DNA of 64,000 nucleotides from Mixta calida (GTDB lineage: Bacteria; Pseudomonadota; Gammaproteobacteria; Enterobacterales; Enterobacteriaceae). A model generated the notes under the pieces. That model ran no database searches and was not told the DNA's origin. It saw only the letters and a program-made list of their open reading frames with translations. Location of the stretch: positions 3,268,540 to 3,332,539 of the forward strand of contig NZ_CP026378.1 of assembly GCF_002953215.1 (NCBI RefSeq). Reading direction: 5' to 3'. How positions within the stretch are numbered: the stretch's first letter is position 1; each line of letters starts with the position of its first letter. Of the stretch, positions 38,235 to 47,936 are shown piece by piece. The translations under genes and the position numbers were made by a program.

Positions 38235-38621
38235 TTACTGTGTGTCTTTCTTGCTCTTGTAATCCGCGATAGCGGCCTTGATCGCATCTTCAGCCAGAAT
38301 GGAGCAGTGAATTTTCACCGGCGGCAGTTCCAGTTCTTCAGCAATCTGCGTGTTCTTGATCGCCGCCGCTTCGTCCAGCGATTTGCCTTTTACCCATTCG
38401 GTAATCAGCGAGCTGGAGGCGATGGCGGAGCCGCAACCGTAGGTTTTGAAGCGCGCGTCTTCAATGATGCCCGCGTCGCTGACCTTGATTTGCAGCTTCA
38501 TCACGTCGCCGCACGCCGGCGCGCCGACCATGCCGCTGCCGATAGAAGGATCGCTGTTGTCAAAAGAGCCGACGTTGCGTGGATTTTCGTAGTGATCGAT
38601 TACTTTTTCGCTGTAAGCCAT
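38235..38621 (-). CDS. iscU: Fe-S scaffold protein IscU
   Basis: Scaffold on which IscS-derived sulfur and iron are assembled into [2Fe-2S] clusters. The length of 128 residues is standard. Cluster ligands Cys37 (ACGD, with Asp39), Cys63 (YGCGSA) and Cys106 are all present. The HscA-binding LPPVK motif lies just before Cys106. ATG 38619-38621. It is between iscS and iscA with short gaps. Confidence 0.98.
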   Translation of the reverse strand: MAYSEKVIDHYENPRNVGSFDNSDPSIGSGMVGAPACGDVMKLQIKVSDAGIIEDARFKTYGCGSAIASSSLITEWVKGKSLDEAAAIKNTQIAEELELPPVKIHCSILAEDAIKAAIADYKSKKDTQ

Positions 38622-38645
38622 GATCTGTTCTCCTGAAACCTGAAA

Positions 38646-39860
38646 TTAGTGATGCGCCCATTCAATGCTGTTCAAATCCACGCCCGCTTTAAACATCTCC
38701 CACAGCGGAGAGAGGTCGCGCAGACGGCCAATAGATTTGCGCACCAGTGCGATGGTGTAATCAATCTCTTCTTCGGTAGTGAAGCGGCCGAGGGAGAAAC
38801 GAATGGAACTGTGGGCCAGTTCATCGCTCATGCCCAGCGCGCGCAGCACGTAAGAAGGTTCCAGGCTGGCGGAGGTACAGGCGGAACCGGAGGAGACCGC
38901 CAGGTCTTTCAGCGCCATGATCAGCGATTCGCCTTCAACGTAGTTGAAGCTGACGTTGAGGATGTTCGGCGCGCCCTGTTCCAGGTCGCCGTTAAGATAG
39001 ACTTCTTCGATATCTTTCAGGCCGTCCCACAGGCGGTTACGTAGCGTGCGCAGACGCGCCATTTCGCTTTCCATCTCTTCTTTCGCGATACGGTAAGCTT
39101 CGCCCATGCCGACAATCTGATGCACCGGCAGCGTACCGGAACGCATGCCGCGCTCGTGACCGCCGCCGTGGATCTGCGCTTCCAGACGGATGCGCGGCTT
39201 GCGACGCACGTAGAGCGCGCCGATGCCTTTCGGACCATAGATTTTATGCGCGGAGAAAGACATCAGATCGACTTTCAGCTGGCTAAGATCGATAGGCAGT
39301 TTGCCAACGCTCTGGGTAGCGTCAACGTGGTAAATGATACCGCGCGCGCGGCACATTTCGCCGATGGTGGCGATATCCTGCACCACGCCGATTTCGTTGT
39401 TGACGTGCATGATGGAAACCAGAATGGTGTCGTCACGCATCGCCGCTTCCAGCGCTTTCAGATCGATGATGCCGTTGCTCTGCGGCGCCAGGTAAGTCAC
39501 TTCAAACCCTTCGCGCTCCAGCTGGCGGCAGGTATCCAGCACCGCTTTATGCTCGGTTTTGCTGGTGATAATGTGCTTGCCTTTTTTCTGGTAGAACTGC
39601 GCTGCGCCTTTAATCGCCAGGTTGTCGGATTCGGTCGCGCCAGAGGTAAAAACGATTTCGCGCGGATCGGCGCCAACCAGCTCGGCGATCTGATTACGGG
39701 CGATATCCACCGCCTCTTCAGACTGCCAGCCAAAACGGTGCGAACGTGAGGCGGGGTTACCGAAAGTCCCGTCCAGGGTGAGATACTGCATCATTTTTTC
39801 CGCCACGCGCGGGTCGGCCGGCGTCGTAGCGGAATAATCCAGGTAAATCGGTAATTTCAT
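38646..39860 (-). CDS. iscS: Cysteine desulfurase IscS
   Basis: PLP enzyme that removes sulfur from cysteine and supplies it for Fe-S clusters, tRNA thiolation and cofactors. The 404-residue length is standard. The PLP lysine is Lys206 ([10 protein letters not shown]). The persulfide Cys lies in the mobile loop [19 protein letters not shown] 39858-39860. It lies 39 bases after iscR and 24 before iscU. Confidence 0.98.
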   Translation of the reverse strand: MKLPIYLDYSATTPADPRVAEKMMQYLTLDGTFGNPASRSHRFGWQSEEAVDIARNQIAELVGADPREIVFTSGATESDNLAIKGAAQFYQKKGKHIITSKTEHKAVLDTCRQLEREGFEVTYLAPQSNGIIDLKALEAAMRDDTILVSIMHVNNEIGVVQDIATIGEMCRARGIIYHVDATQSVGKLPIDLSQLKVDLMSFSAHKIYGPKGIGALYVRRKPRIRLEAQIHGGGHERGMRSGTLPVHQIVGMGEAYRIAKEEMESEMARLRTLRNRLWDGLKDIEEVYLNGDLEQGAPNILNVSFNYVEGESLIMALKDLAVSSGSACTSASLEPSYVLRALGMSDELAHSSIRFSLGRFTTEEEIDYTIALVRKSIGRLRDLSPLWEMFKAGVDLNSIEWAHH

Positions 39861-39899
39861 TGCTCTTAAGCTCCGTACATCGCTTCAATTCAAATAAAA

Positions 39900-40394
39900 T
39901 CAGGCGCGCAGATTTATATTAATGGTTTCCTGCGTACGCCCATTCGCCATACGGCGCGTCTCATTGTTCTGGCGATCCGCTATGTCCAGGATCTCTTTAT
40001 TATTCACCAGCTCGGCCAGCGTAATATTGTTAAGAAAATCACTGATGCGTTCGCTTAAATCGTGCCATAGCACGTGAGTCAGACAGCGCTCTCCGCCCTG
40101 GCAGCCCTCTTTGCCCTGACAGCGCGTTGCGTCGACCGATTCGTCAACGGCGGTGATCACCGCGCCGACGGCGATATCCGCCGCGCTTTTGCCCAGCAGG
40201 TAGCCGCCGCCCGGTCCGCGCACGCTGGCGACCAGGCCATTTTTACGCAGGCGCGAGAACAGCTGTTCAAGATAAGAAAGAGAGATCCCCTGACGCTCTG
40301 AAATATCAGCCAGCGGCACCGGCCCTTCATGTGAGTGCAGCGCAACGTCAAGCATTGCGGTAACGGCGTAACGGCCTTTTGATGTCAGTCTCAT
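39900..40394 (-). CDS. iscR: Fe-S cluster regulator IscR
   Basis: Rrf2-family transcription factor. With a [2Fe-2S] cluster it represses the isc operon; without one it activates suf and others. The 164-residue protein (E. coli 162) has an N-terminal winged helix (about 1-65) with [19 protein letters not shown]. Cluster ligands are Cys92, Cys98, Cys104 and probably His107. ATG 40392-40394. It is the first gene of the operon, preceded by two abutting IscR-type sites. Confidence 0.98.
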   Translation of the reverse strand: MRLTSKGRYAVTAMLDVALHSHEGPVPLADISERQGISLSYLEQLFSRLRKNGLVASVRGPGGGYLLGKSAADIAVGAVITAVDESVDATRCQGKEGCQGGERCLTHVLWHDLSERISDFLNNITLAELVNNKEILDIADRQNNETRRMANGRTQETININLRA

Positions 40395-40457
40395 AGCCTG
40401 GTGACCTTCTGTTATACCCGGTTATCGGAGTTTACTGATGATGGTCGCAAGTCTGAC

Positions 40458-40507
40458 ATTCCTGAGTGTTTTGGTCAACTATTTAACCTGGTAAAACACT
40501 CAAGTAT
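40458..40507 (-). promoter_or_regulatory. iscR promoter with two adjacent IscR type 1 sites
   Basis: On the minus strand the 25-base site at 40458-40482 fits the type 1 consensus (ATASYYGACTRWWWYAGTCRRSTAT) at 22 of 25 positions and includes a -35-like TTGACC. A second, weaker site (19 of 25) abuts it at 40483-40507. Autorepression by holo-IscR is expected from the E. coli operon. Confidence 0.75.
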
Positions 40508-40531
40508 TACGCTACGCCGGGGCTGTCGCTT

Positions 40532-41260
40532 TCAGCTGTCGCCGCGCTTTTTCTCAAAGGAAGAGAGCATGCCGCGCAGGATATTCAGCTCGTCACGCTC
40601 CGGGCGCGCGCGGGTATAAAGGCGACGCAGTTTGCTCATCACCTGACCCGGATTGCCCTGGCGAATGAAGCCGCTGTTAACCATCATCTGCTCCAGATGC
40701 TGATAAAAGCGCTCAAGGTCATCCACCAACGGATAGGGACTCTCTTCATACTGCGGCTGTTCAGTGCGGCCGCTTTGCAGGAAAGCCATGCGCACTTCAT
40801 ACGCCAGGATCTGTACCGCCATCGCCAGATTGAGCGAGCTGTATTCCGGGTTAGCCGGAATCGCCACGTGATAATGGCACTTTTGCAGTTCGTCGTTGGT
40901 CAGACCGACGCGCTCGCGGCCAAATACGATGGCGACCGGCGCCTGCGCGCCCTCTTCCACGCATTTGACGCCGCATTCACGCGCGTCCAGCATCGGCCAC
41001 GGCAGCGTGCGCGAGCGGGCGCTGGTGCCGACCACCAGGCTACAGCCCGCAATCGCTTCATCCAGCGAATCGACGATGGCCGCATCGCCGATCACATCGC
41101 TGGCGCCGGCGGCGAGAGAGATAGCCTGAGAGTCAGGTTTGACCAGCGGATTAACCAGATAAAGGTTAGTCAGCCCCATGGTTTTCATCGCGCGGGCGAC
41201 GGAACCCATATTGCCAGTGTGAGAGGTCTCCACCAGCACAATACGAATATTTTGCAGCAT
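40532..41260 (-). CDS. trmJ: tRNA (Cm32/Um32) methyltransferase TrmJ
   Basis: SPOUT-class enzyme that 2'-O-methylates residue 32 of several tRNAs. The 242-residue protein has the SPOUT N-terminal domain with [23 protein letters not shown]. The knotted SAM site has [14 protein letters not shown] and [18 protein letters not shown] short C-terminal helical extension follows. ATG 41258-41260. It is upstream of iscR on the same strand and divergent from suhB, as in E. coli. Confidence 0.96.
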   Translation of the reverse strand: MLQNIRIVLVETSHTGNMGSVARAMKTMGLTNLYLVNPLVKPDSQAISLAAGASDVIGDAAIVDSLDEAIAGCSLVVGTSARSRTLPWPMLDARECGVKCVEEGAQAPVAIVFGRERVGLTNDELQKCHYHVAIPANPEYSSLNLAMAVQILAYEVRMAFLQSGRTEQPQYEESPYPLVDDLERFYQHLEQMMVNSGFIRQGNPGQVMSKLRRLYTRARPERDELNILRGMLSSFEKKRGDS

Positions 41261-41307
41261 ACAACTCGGCGGTCAGTGAGATAATTCGTACATGCTAACA
41301 TAAATGC

Positions 41308-41336
41308 AGGACATTTTCCGATCTCCCTGCTATACT
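41308..41336 (+). promoter_or_regulatory. suhB promoter
   Basis: -35 AGGACA (41308-41313) and -10 TATACT (41331-41336) with a 17-base spacer, 44 bases before the suhB start codon. Confidence 0.65.
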
Positions 41337-41380
41337 CCGCGCCGTTTTCCCCGTTCTTTAACATCCAGCGAGAGATACTG

Positions 41381-42184
41381 ATGCATCCGATGCTCAACAT
41401 CGCCGTGCGCGCTGCGCGCAAGGCCGGCAATTTAATCGCCAAAAATTACGAAACCCCGGACGCCGTTGAAGCCAGCCAGAAAGGCAGCAACGATTTCGTG
41501 ACCAATGTTGACCGCGACGCCGAGCGCCTGATTATTGAGGTGATTCGTAAATCTTACCCGCAGCACACCATTATTGGTGAAGAGAGTGGCGAACTGTCGG
41601 CAGAAGACCAGGATGTGCAATGGGTTATCGATCCGCTGGATGGCACCACCAACTTTATTAAACGCCTGCCCCATTTCGCCGTTTCTATCGCCGTACGCAT
41701 CAAAGGCCGTACCGAAGTCGCCGTGGTTTACGATCCTATGCGCAACGAACTCTTTACCGCGGTACGCGGTCAGGGCGCACAGCTGAACGGCTACCGTCTG
41801 CGCGGCAGCACCGCGCGCGACCTGGACGGCACCATTCTGGCGACCGGCTTCCCGTTCAAGCAGAAACAGCACGCCGCAACTTATATGAAACTGGTTGGCA
41901 AGCTCTTTACCCAGTGCGCCGATTTCCGCCGCACCGGTTCCGCCGCGCTGGACCTCTGCTATGTCGCCGCTGGCCGCGTTGACGGCTATTTTGAAATCGG
42001 CCTGAAGCCGTGGGATTTCGCCGCGGGTGAACTGATCGCACGTGAAGCGGGCTCGCTGGTCACCGACTTTACCGGTGGTCACGGCTTTATGACCTCCGGC
42101 AACCTGGTTGCTGGCAATCCACGCGTTGTAAAATCGCTGCTGGCCGCCATGCGCGACGAGCTGAGCGATGCGCTGAAGCGTTAA
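41381..42184 (+). CDS. suhB: Inositol-1-monophosphatase / Nus factor SuhB
   Basis: Mg2+-dependent phosphatase of the inositol monophosphatase family; in E. coli it also acts in rRNA antitermination and boundary regulation. The 267-residue length is standard. Metal-binding motifs are EESG (near 66-69), DPLDGTTNF (near 85-93) and the C-terminal KPWDFAAGELIAREAG. ATG 41381 follows GAGAG. The gene is monocistronic, with its own promoter and terminator. Confidence 0.97.
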   Translation: MHPMLNIAVRAARKAGNLIAKNYETPDAVEASQKGSNDFVTNVDRDAERLIIEVIRKSYPQHTIIGEESGELSAEDQDVQWVIDPLDGTTNFIKRLPHFAVSIAVRIKGRTEVAVVYDPMRNELFTAVRGQGAQLNGYRLRGSTARDLDGTILATGFPFKQKQHAATYMKLVGKLFTQCADFRRTGSAALDLCYVAAGRVDGYFEIGLKPWDFAAGELIAREAGSLVTDFTGGHGFMTSGNLVAGNPRVVKSLLAAMRDELSDALKR

Positions 42185-42196
42185 TCTCTCCGCAAT

Positions 42197-42238
42197 AAAA
42201 ATGCCGCGTCCTCCTTCGGGAAGGCGCGGCATTTTTTT
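42197..42238. terminator. Terminator after suhB
   Basis: Arms AAAAATGCCGCG / CGCGGCATTTTT around a TCCTTCGGGA-containing loop, followed by seven T on the plus strand. It also faces the end of the metal-transporter gene. Confidence 0.9.
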
Positions 42239-42257
42239 ATGCTTTTTCAGGCGTGGT

Positions 42258-43247
42258 TCAGCCCAGCGGACGCAGGCCGCCGGAGAGGGCCGGTTGTGCG
42301 CTGAGCCATAGCATGACGCCGCCGGCGATCAGCAGCGCGCCGCCGGCCAGCGCCAGACTTTGCAGCGCGACGCGTTGCCAGCGCGCTGGCGTCGCCCGCC
42401 GGTTTAACCGTATGGCCAGCGTGCGCGAACTCTGCACCAGCAGCGCCATTGCCGACACCGTCAGCGCGGTGCCGACCGCCATCGCCAGCGCGCTGACCAC
42501 GCCCCAGCCGTAGACGCCAATCACCCGCGAAAAAAGCAGCATCATGATCGCGCCGGAACAGGGGCGCAGCCCCATCGACAGCACCACCAGCAACGAGGTT
42601 TTCCAGCCGGTCGCGCGCGCCAGCTGCTCGCTGTCCGGCAGATGCTGATGACCGCAGCCGCAGTGAGCGTCATGGCTATGTTCAGGCGGACGCAGCCGCT
42701 GGATTCGCTGTGCTGGCGTGCGCTGGCGCATTAGCTGACGCAGCGCGCGCCAGCACAGCCAGACACCCAGCCCGATCACCAGCAGATAGCTGCCCTTTTC
42801 CAGCCAGAAACTGCTGAGATGCAGCTGGCGGGAAGAGAGTTGCAAAATACCCAGCATCAAAGTGACCAGCGCCACCGCCACGAGGCCCTGCACAATAGCC
42901 GCCGCCAGCGTCAGCTTCAGGCTGGTTTTTAGCCGCGTCGGATGGGTGGCGAGGAAAGTGGCGATCACCACTTTGCCATGTCCCGGCCCCAGCGCATGCA
43001 GGACGCCATACAGCAGACTAAAGCCAAGCAGCGTCGCGCCCGCCTGCCCCGGTTGCTGAGCGACACGTTGCAGTACGGCGATCATCTCCTGATGCAGCGC
43101 TTTCTGCCAGTTTACGCTTTGCAGCAATAGCTGCGGCCAGTACCACCAGGCGGCGAAAGTGCCCGCCAGCAGCAGGACAAGCGTTCCCCAGAGCGGCCAG
43201 AGACCACCCCGGCGCGCGCAGCGTTTTTCTGTCAGGATTGAGGACAT
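42258..43247 (-). CDS. NicO-family metal transporter, ZevB-like
   Basis: Inner-membrane protein of 329 residues with about six membrane segments. The NicO/RcnA-type motif LGPGHGK (about 86-92) is in an early helix. A cytoplasmic His/Cys-rich loop HSHDAHCGCGHQH (about 190-202) follows, and SMGLRPCSGA lies in a later helix. Family members move Ni2+/Co2+. A pair of this type with a DUF1007 protein is known as ZevAB, linked to zinc uptake in Haemophilus. The start ATG 43245-43247 overlaps the DUF1007 gene by 16 bases, so the two are coupled. The direction of transport and the metal are unknown. Confidence 0.82.
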   Translation of the reverse strand: MSSILTEKRCARRGGLWPLWGTLVLLLAGTFAAWWYWPQLLLQSVNWQKALHQEMIAVLQRVAQQPGQAGATLLGFSLLYGVLHALGPGHGKVVIATFLATHPTRLKTSLKLTLAAAIVQGLVAVALVTLMLGILQLSSRQLHLSSFWLEKGSYLLVIGLGVWLCWRALRQLMRQRTPAQRIQRLRPPEHSHDAHCGCGHQHLPDSEQLARATGWKTSLLVVLSMGLRPCSGAIMMLLFSRVIGVYGWGVVSALAMAVGTALTVSAMALLVQSSRTLAIRLNRRATPARWQRVALQSLALAGGALLIAGGVMLWLSAQPALSGGLRPLG

Positions 43248-43897
43248 GAGAAGGTTACCGTTTGGGCGAACTGGCGGCCAAGGTCCATGCTTTCCGGCGG
43301 CGCGTCGGCTTTATCCAGCGACAGGGCGAACGCTTTCAACGAGGCGTCCGGCTTTGGCGCTTGCAGCGTCAGTTTACAGCGCGTTTTTAGCGCATCCGGC
43401 AGGCTGAGCGCCTGCGCATCGCTGTAAGTCATATCGACAAAATAAGTGGGATCGAAAGTACTGAAGGTGTAGGTCTGACCCGCCAGCTTCTGCGGCTGCG
43501 CCAGCGGCAGCACAAAGGTCAGCACCGCTTTTGCGCCGCTGCGCGTCAGCTGATAAGAGGGCGGCAGATTATCGAACTTTACCGCGCGGCCCTGATGCCA
43601 GAATTCGGTAAAGTAGTGCTGAGCCAGCACGTTAGCCATCACTTCCGCCGCCAGCTTTTTCCATACTGGCGAATCGGGTGCGGCGCTGCCTGCATCATAC
43701 AGCAGATCGGCAGAGGTAATTTCATCCATCGTCCAGACCATTTTCAATCCTGTCAGCGCATCTTTATCGATTACCGGCGTTGTTTGCATGCTGATAAAGC
43801 TGTGCGGGTGAGACCAGGCTAAAGGCGATAGCGCCAGCGCAGCCATGGCAAAAACGGCGCGTTTGTAGATGTTATAAGATAACAATTTCGCTGTCAT
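43232..43897 (-). CDS. DUF1007 periplasmic protein, ZevA-like
   Basis: Exported protein of 221 residues with a cleavable signal peptide (about 1-29, FAMAALALSPLAWS). The predicted mature N-terminus begins HPHSF, which could bind a metal through its histidines. The DUF1007 core includes TDEITSADLLYD-like and YFVDMTYSDAQALSLPDAL stretches. It is the first gene of a two-gene operon with the NicO-family transporter. It probably delivers or senses a divalent cation in the periplasm. In E. coli K-12 this position holds other genes, so the pair is a lineage-specific replacement. Confidence 0.78.
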   Translation of the reverse strand: MTAKLLSYNIYKRAVFAMAALALSPLAWSHPHSFISMQTTPVIDKDALTGLKMVWTMDEITSADLLYDAGSAAPDSPVWKKLAAEVMANVLAQHYFTEFWHQGRAVKFDNLPPSYQLTRSGAKAVLTFVLPLAQPQKLAGQTYTFSTFDPTYFVDMTYSDAQALSLPDALKTRCKLTLQAPKPDASLKAFALSLDKADAPPESMDLGRQFAQTVTFSCPQS

Positions 43898-44021
43898 GCA
43901 TTTTCCTGTTCTGCAATTTTGTGAGCCAGGTTTACGTCTGGATAAAAAAATGGCGGCTGCCGCCTGGCGTCACAACGGTTGTCTATGCTTATTTTTGGTA
44001 TGACTGACCGGAAAATCTACG

Positions 44022-45290
44022 ATGAGTTCTGCTACAACCACAGCACCACTCTTCTCCAGTTCCCAGCGTCGTTGTCATCTCCTGTTAATGCTCTATCTGC
44101 CCGATCCCTTGCTGACCTTGGAAAGTCTGTGCCAACTCAATGGTGTGGACCCGTCGCTTGCCCGGCAAGATATAGCGGAGGTTGATGAGGAGATCCAGCG
44201 TTACCATCAGCTTGGCATCCATTATCAACAGGATGGCAGCCTGTTATTACAGGGCAGCGAACTGGACCGACGCCTGTGCCTGCTGCACTGGCTGCGCCGC
44301 GCGCTGCGCGTCTCTCCGGTTTTTATTGAAAATACTTTTACCCCGGCGCTGCGTCAGCATTTGCAGGCGCGGCAAATCGAGAAGCTGCTCTACGACGAAC
44401 ATAACCTGCAGGCGTTGATCCAGCACTGTGCCGGACGCCTGCAGCGCAACTTCAGTCCACGCGATCGGCTGTTTTTGCAGCTGTTTATGCAATATTCGCT
44501 TTGCCATACGCGCCTCGCCGCCTTCAATGCGCAGCAGCGACAGTGGCTGGAAAAGAAAGCGGAGCGGCTGGCGGCGCAGGATGTTATTCGCCACTGGCAG
44601 CGGCGCTGCCGTTTTGCACCCGACGCCAGCGAAATCGATTTTTTCACGCTGCTGTTCAGCATGATTCACGCCCCCTCCGTCGGCCTGGCGCAGCAGCTGT
44701 GGGAACAGCAACTGCTGGAACAGACGCGGCTGCTGATCGCGCGTTTTCAGGCGCAGTCCGGCATGCGCTTCAGCGACGAGCGCGGGCTGTGCAGCCAGCT
44801 CTATACCCATCTGGCGCAGGCGCTGGATCGCTGTCATTTCGCGGTAGGCATCGACAAAAGCCTGTCGGAAGAGGTAATACGCCTCTATCCGCGCCTGCTG
44901 CGCGCCACGCGCACGGCGATTGAAGCGTTTGAAAATCACTACGGCATCCGCTTTTCGGCGGAGGAGCTGGGGCTGATTGCAGTAATTTTCGGCGCATGGC
45001 TGATGCAGGAGAATGCCCTGCAGGAAAAGCAGGTGCTGCTGTTAACCGGAGAGAACGCGGCGCTGGAGAGTCGGCTGGAGGAGCAGTTGCGCGAGCTGAC
45101 GCTGCTGCCGCTGAGCGTGAAATATTTGCCGATGCGCGACTTTCAGCGTGACGGCGCGCCAAAGGGGGTGACGCTGGTGATTTCACCTTACACCACCCCG
45201 CTCCCGCTCTACTCACCGCCGCTGATTCATGCGCAGCAGCCTTTCACCGCGCAGCAGCAGCAGCGCATCCGTCTACTGCTGGAGTCCTGA
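44022..45290 (+). CDS. csiE: Stationary-phase-inducible protein CsiE
   Basis: Regulator-like protein of 422 residues (E. coli about 426) with an N-terminal helix-turn-helix and two PRD-like domains. The second domain contains CSQLYTHLAQALDRCHFAVGID and the conserved AEELGLIAVIFGAWLMQEN. In E. coli it is induced by sigma-S and cAMP-CRP; no target is established. ATG 44022 is used; an in-frame ATG further upstream has no ribosome site. It converges on hcaT, and the two 3' ends overlap by 18 bases. Confidence 0.92.
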   Translation: MSSATTTAPLFSSSQRRCHLLLMLYLPDPLLTLESLCQLNGVDPSLARQDIAEVDEEIQRYHQLGIHYQQDGSLLLQGSELDRRLCLLHWLRRALRVSPVFIENTFTPALRQHLQARQIEKLLYDEHNLQALIQHCAGRLQRNFSPRDRLFLQLFMQYSLCHTRLAAFNAQQRQWLEKKAERLAAQDVIRHWQRRCRFAPDASEIDFFTLLFSMIHAPSVGLAQQLWEQQLLEQTRLLIARFQAQSGMRFSDERGLCSQLYTHLAQALDRCHFAVGIDKSLSEEVIRLYPRLLRATRTAIEAFENHYGIRFSAEELGLIAVIFGAWLMQENALQEKQVLLLTGENAALESRLEEQLRELTLLPLSVKYLPMRDFQRDGAPKGVTLVISPYTTPLPLYSPPLIHAQQPFTAQQQQRIRLLLES

Positions 45291-46436
45291 AGCTTTCTGC
45301 GCCTGCGCGCGCGGTCGTAAAAACAGCGCCGGCACCACCAGCAGCGCCATTACCCAGAAGATCTTGCCCTGTAGCGCGTTGAACAGCACGCCGCATACCA
45401 TGGTCATCACCGCGATGCCGCCGCCCATCGCCAGCGCGGAGTAAACCGATTGCATCCGAATCACTTCCCCGCCCTGCCGCGCAGCGATAAAACGCATCGC
45501 CGCCAGATGACAGACGGTAAAGCTGCCGCAGTGCAGGATTTGCGCCACGATCAGCCACGGCAGCTGCGTAGTGCTGGCCATCAGGCTCCAGCGCACCAGA
45601 GCGCAAATGCCGGAGAGCAGCAGCAGATCGCGCGCGCCCCAACGATGAAAGAGACGATTGCTCAGGGCGAAGATAACGATTTCCGCTACCACGCCCAGCG
45701 ACCAGAGATAACCCACTACGCTGGCGGAGTAGCCTGCCTCCTGCCACCAAATAGCGCTGAAACCGTAATAGGCGGCGTGCGCGCCCTGCATCAGCGTCAC
45801 GCAGAGTAAAAAGCGCCAGACAGCGTTTTCACACAGCATCGCTTTCCATTCGGCCCAGCCAGCGCTCTGCGCTTCGCGCGCGTCGCCCAATGGCATTACC
45901 GCGGGCCGCAGCAGCATGCCGCCCAGCATCATTACGATGCCGACGCTAAGCAGCGACAGCACCGCCTGGCTGTTCCAGGCGGTTACCAGCATGCCGGTAA
46001 GCGCCGAGCCGATCACGAACGCCAGCGAGCCCCAGAGCCTGACCGGCCCGTAGGGCAGCGCGATCTGCCGCGTCCAGGTGGCGGCCAGCGCATCGCTGAG
46101 CGGTACCAGCGGCGAGAAAAAGAGGTTGAAGCCAACCATTACCAGCAGCAGCCAGAGCCACTGCTGCTCTACCCAGAAGCCGACGGCGCAGAGCAGCGTC
46201 AGCAATGCCAGCAGGCGCAGCGCCAGCACCAGCTGAGAGGGATCGCGCACGCGCGACGCGATCAGCAGGCTGCCGACAAAGCGGGCGATCATCCCGGCGC
46301 CGAGCAGCAGGCCAATCTTCTCTGCGTCCAGGCCGGTGCCTTTCAGCCAGACCGCCCAGAACGGCAACCAGATGCCATAACAAAAAAAGTAGGTGAAGTA
46401 ACCGAGTGCTAACCAGTAAGTCGAACGAACCGTCAT
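45273..46436 (-). CDS. hcaT: 3-phenylpropionate-type MFS transporter HcaT
   Basis: Inner-membrane MFS permease of 387 residues with twelve predicted segments, closely matching E. coli HcaT. Matching stretches include RSTYWLALGYFTYFFCYGIWLPFWAVWLKG, GFNLFFSPLVPLSDALAATW and YGFSAIWWQEAGYSASVVGYLWSLGVVAE. E. coli HcaT is a putative phenylpropionate transporter next to the hca dioxygenase genes. Here no hca genes follow; glyA is the next gene upstream. The true substrate is therefore open. It overlaps csiE tail to tail. Confidence 0.9.
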   Translation of the reverse strand: MTVRSTYWLALGYFTYFFCYGIWLPFWAVWLKGTGLDAEKIGLLLGAGMIARFVGSLLIASRVRDPSQLVLALRLLALLTLLCAVGFWVEQQWLWLLLVMVGFNLFFSPLVPLSDALAATWTRQIALPYGPVRLWGSLAFVIGSALTGMLVTAWNSQAVLSLLSVGIVMMLGGMLLRPAVMPLGDAREAQSAGWAEWKAMLCENAVWRFLLCVTLMQGAHAAYYGFSAIWWQEAGYSASVVGYLWSLGVVAEIVIFALSNRLFHRWGARDLLLLSGICALVRWSLMASTTQLPWLIVAQILHCGSFTVCHLAAMRFIAARQGGEVIRMQSVYSALAMGGGIAVMTMVCGVLFNALQGKIFWVMALLVVPALFLRPRAQAQKASGLQQ

Positions 46437-46506
46437 ATATCCCCCGCCATTGAGGCGCCTGGTTTAGCAAATTAACGAAACATAAGCAATTTTGGCGGCT
46501 TACAAA

Positions 46507-46539
46507 GAAAAACGCCCCGTTCACAGGAACGAGGCGTTT
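46507..46539 (-). terminator. Terminator after glyA
   Basis: On the minus strand the stem AAACGCCTCGTTC / GAACGGGGCGTTT (one G-T pair) with a 4-base loop is followed by TTCTTTG. Confidence 0.85.
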
Positions 46540-46560
46540 GTTTAGCGCAGAGGGTTAAGC

Positions 46561-47814
46561 TCAGGCATAAACCGGGAAGCGCGCGCAGATCTCGAGGACT
46601 TTTTGCTTCACGCGTTCGATAGTGGCTTCATCGTTGATATTGTCCAGCACGTCGACAATCCAGCCGGCCAGCTCGCGTACTTCCGCTTCTTTAAAGCCGC
46701 GACGGGTCACCGCCGGGGTGCCGATACGGATGCCGGAGGTGACGAACGGGCTTTTCGGATCGTTCGGTACGCTGTTTTTGTTAACGGTGATGTTAGCGCG
46801 TCCTAAAGCGGCGTCCGCTTCTTTACCGGTCAGGTTTTTATCCACCAGATCCAGCAGGAACAGATGGTTATGGGTGCCGCCGGAAACTACGTTGTAGCCG
46901 CGCTCCAGGAAAACTTCCACCATCGCTTTGGCGTTTTTCGCAACCTGCTGCTGATAAACCTTAAACTCCGGCTCCATCGCTTCTTTCAGCGCGACGGCTT
47001 TGCCTGCAATCACATGCATCAGCGGGCCGCCCTGGCCGCCAGGGAAGACGGCGGAGTTGAGTTTTTTATACAGATCTTCGTCACCGCCTTTCGCCAGGAT
47101 CAGGCCGCCGCGCGGACCCGCCAGAGTTTTATGGGTGGTGGTGGTGACGATATGCGCATGCGGAACCGGGTTCGGATAGACGTCTGCGGCGATCAGGCCC
47201 GCCACGTGCGCCATATCGACAAACAGGTAAGCGCCAACGCTGTCGGCGATTTCACGCATTTTCGCCCAATCGCAGACGCCGGAATAGGCGGAGAAGCCGC
47301 CGATGATCATTTTCGGCTTATGCTGCTGCGCCAGAGTAGCCAGCTCGTCATAGTTAATTTTGCCGGTTTCATCGATGCCGTACGGCACGACATTGTAAAG
47401 TTTGCCGGACAGGTTGACCGGCGAACCGTGCGTCAGGTGGCCGCCGTGTGCGAGGTTCATGCCCAGAATAGTATCGCCCGGCTGTAGCAGCGCGGTGTAA
47501 ACCGCGAAGTTAGCCTGTGAACCGGAGTGCGGCTGTACGTTGGCGTAGTCGGCGCCGAACAGCGCTTTAGCGCGATCGATCGCCAGCTGCTCGACGATAT
47601 CGACATATTCGCAACCGCCATAGTAGCGTTTGCCCGGATAGCCTTCGGCATATTTATTGGTCAGCTGTGAACCTTGCGCCTGCATGACGCGCGGGCTGGT
47701 GTAGTTTTCTGAAGCAATCAGTTCAATATGCTCTTCCTGACGCACTTTTTCTTGCTCCATCGCCTGCCACAACTCGGCATCGTAATCGGCAATGTTCATC
47801 TCTCGCTTTAACAT
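46561..47814 (-). CDS. glyA: Serine hydroxymethyltransferase
   Basis: PLP enzyme that makes glycine and 5,10-methylene-THF from serine, the main source of one-carbon units. From ATG 47812-47814 ([12 protein letters not shown]) the length is 417 residues, exactly that of E. coli. The ATG two codons upstream touches the AGGAG and is unlikely. The PLP lysine lies in [15 protein letters not shown]; the substrate region [13 protein letters not shown] is intact. A PurR-type box lies about 125 bases upstream. The gene is divergent from hmp. Confidence 0.98.
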   Translation of the reverse strand: MLKREMNIADYDAELWQAMEQEKVRQEEHIELIASENYTSPRVMQAQGSQLTNKYAEGYPGKRYYGGCEYVDIVEQLAIDRAKALFGADYANVQPHSGSQANFAVYTALLQPGDTILGMNLAHGGHLTHGSPVNLSGKLYNVVPYGIDETGKINYDELATLAQQHKPKMIIGGFSAYSGVCDWAKMREIADSVGAYLFVDMAHVAGLIAADVYPNPVPHAHIVTTTTHKTLAGPRGGLILAKGGDEDLYKKLNSAVFPGGQGGPLMHVIAGKAVALKEAMEPEFKVYQQQVAKNAKAMVEVFLERGYNVVSGGTHNHLFLLDLVDKNLTGKEADAALGRANITVNKNSVPNDPKSPFVTSGIRIGTPAVTRRGFKEAEVRELAGWIVDVLDNINDEATIERVKQKVLEICARFPVYA

Positions 47815-47936
47815 CCGCATCTCCTGACTCAGCTAACTTTTAACGGCAATTTTTAGCCCTGACGGGCGAAGGCCAACAGTGTAAACCCTTTTGCAGGGTG
47901 AAGCATAGCGTCAGGGACGGGTTTTTACGCAAACGA

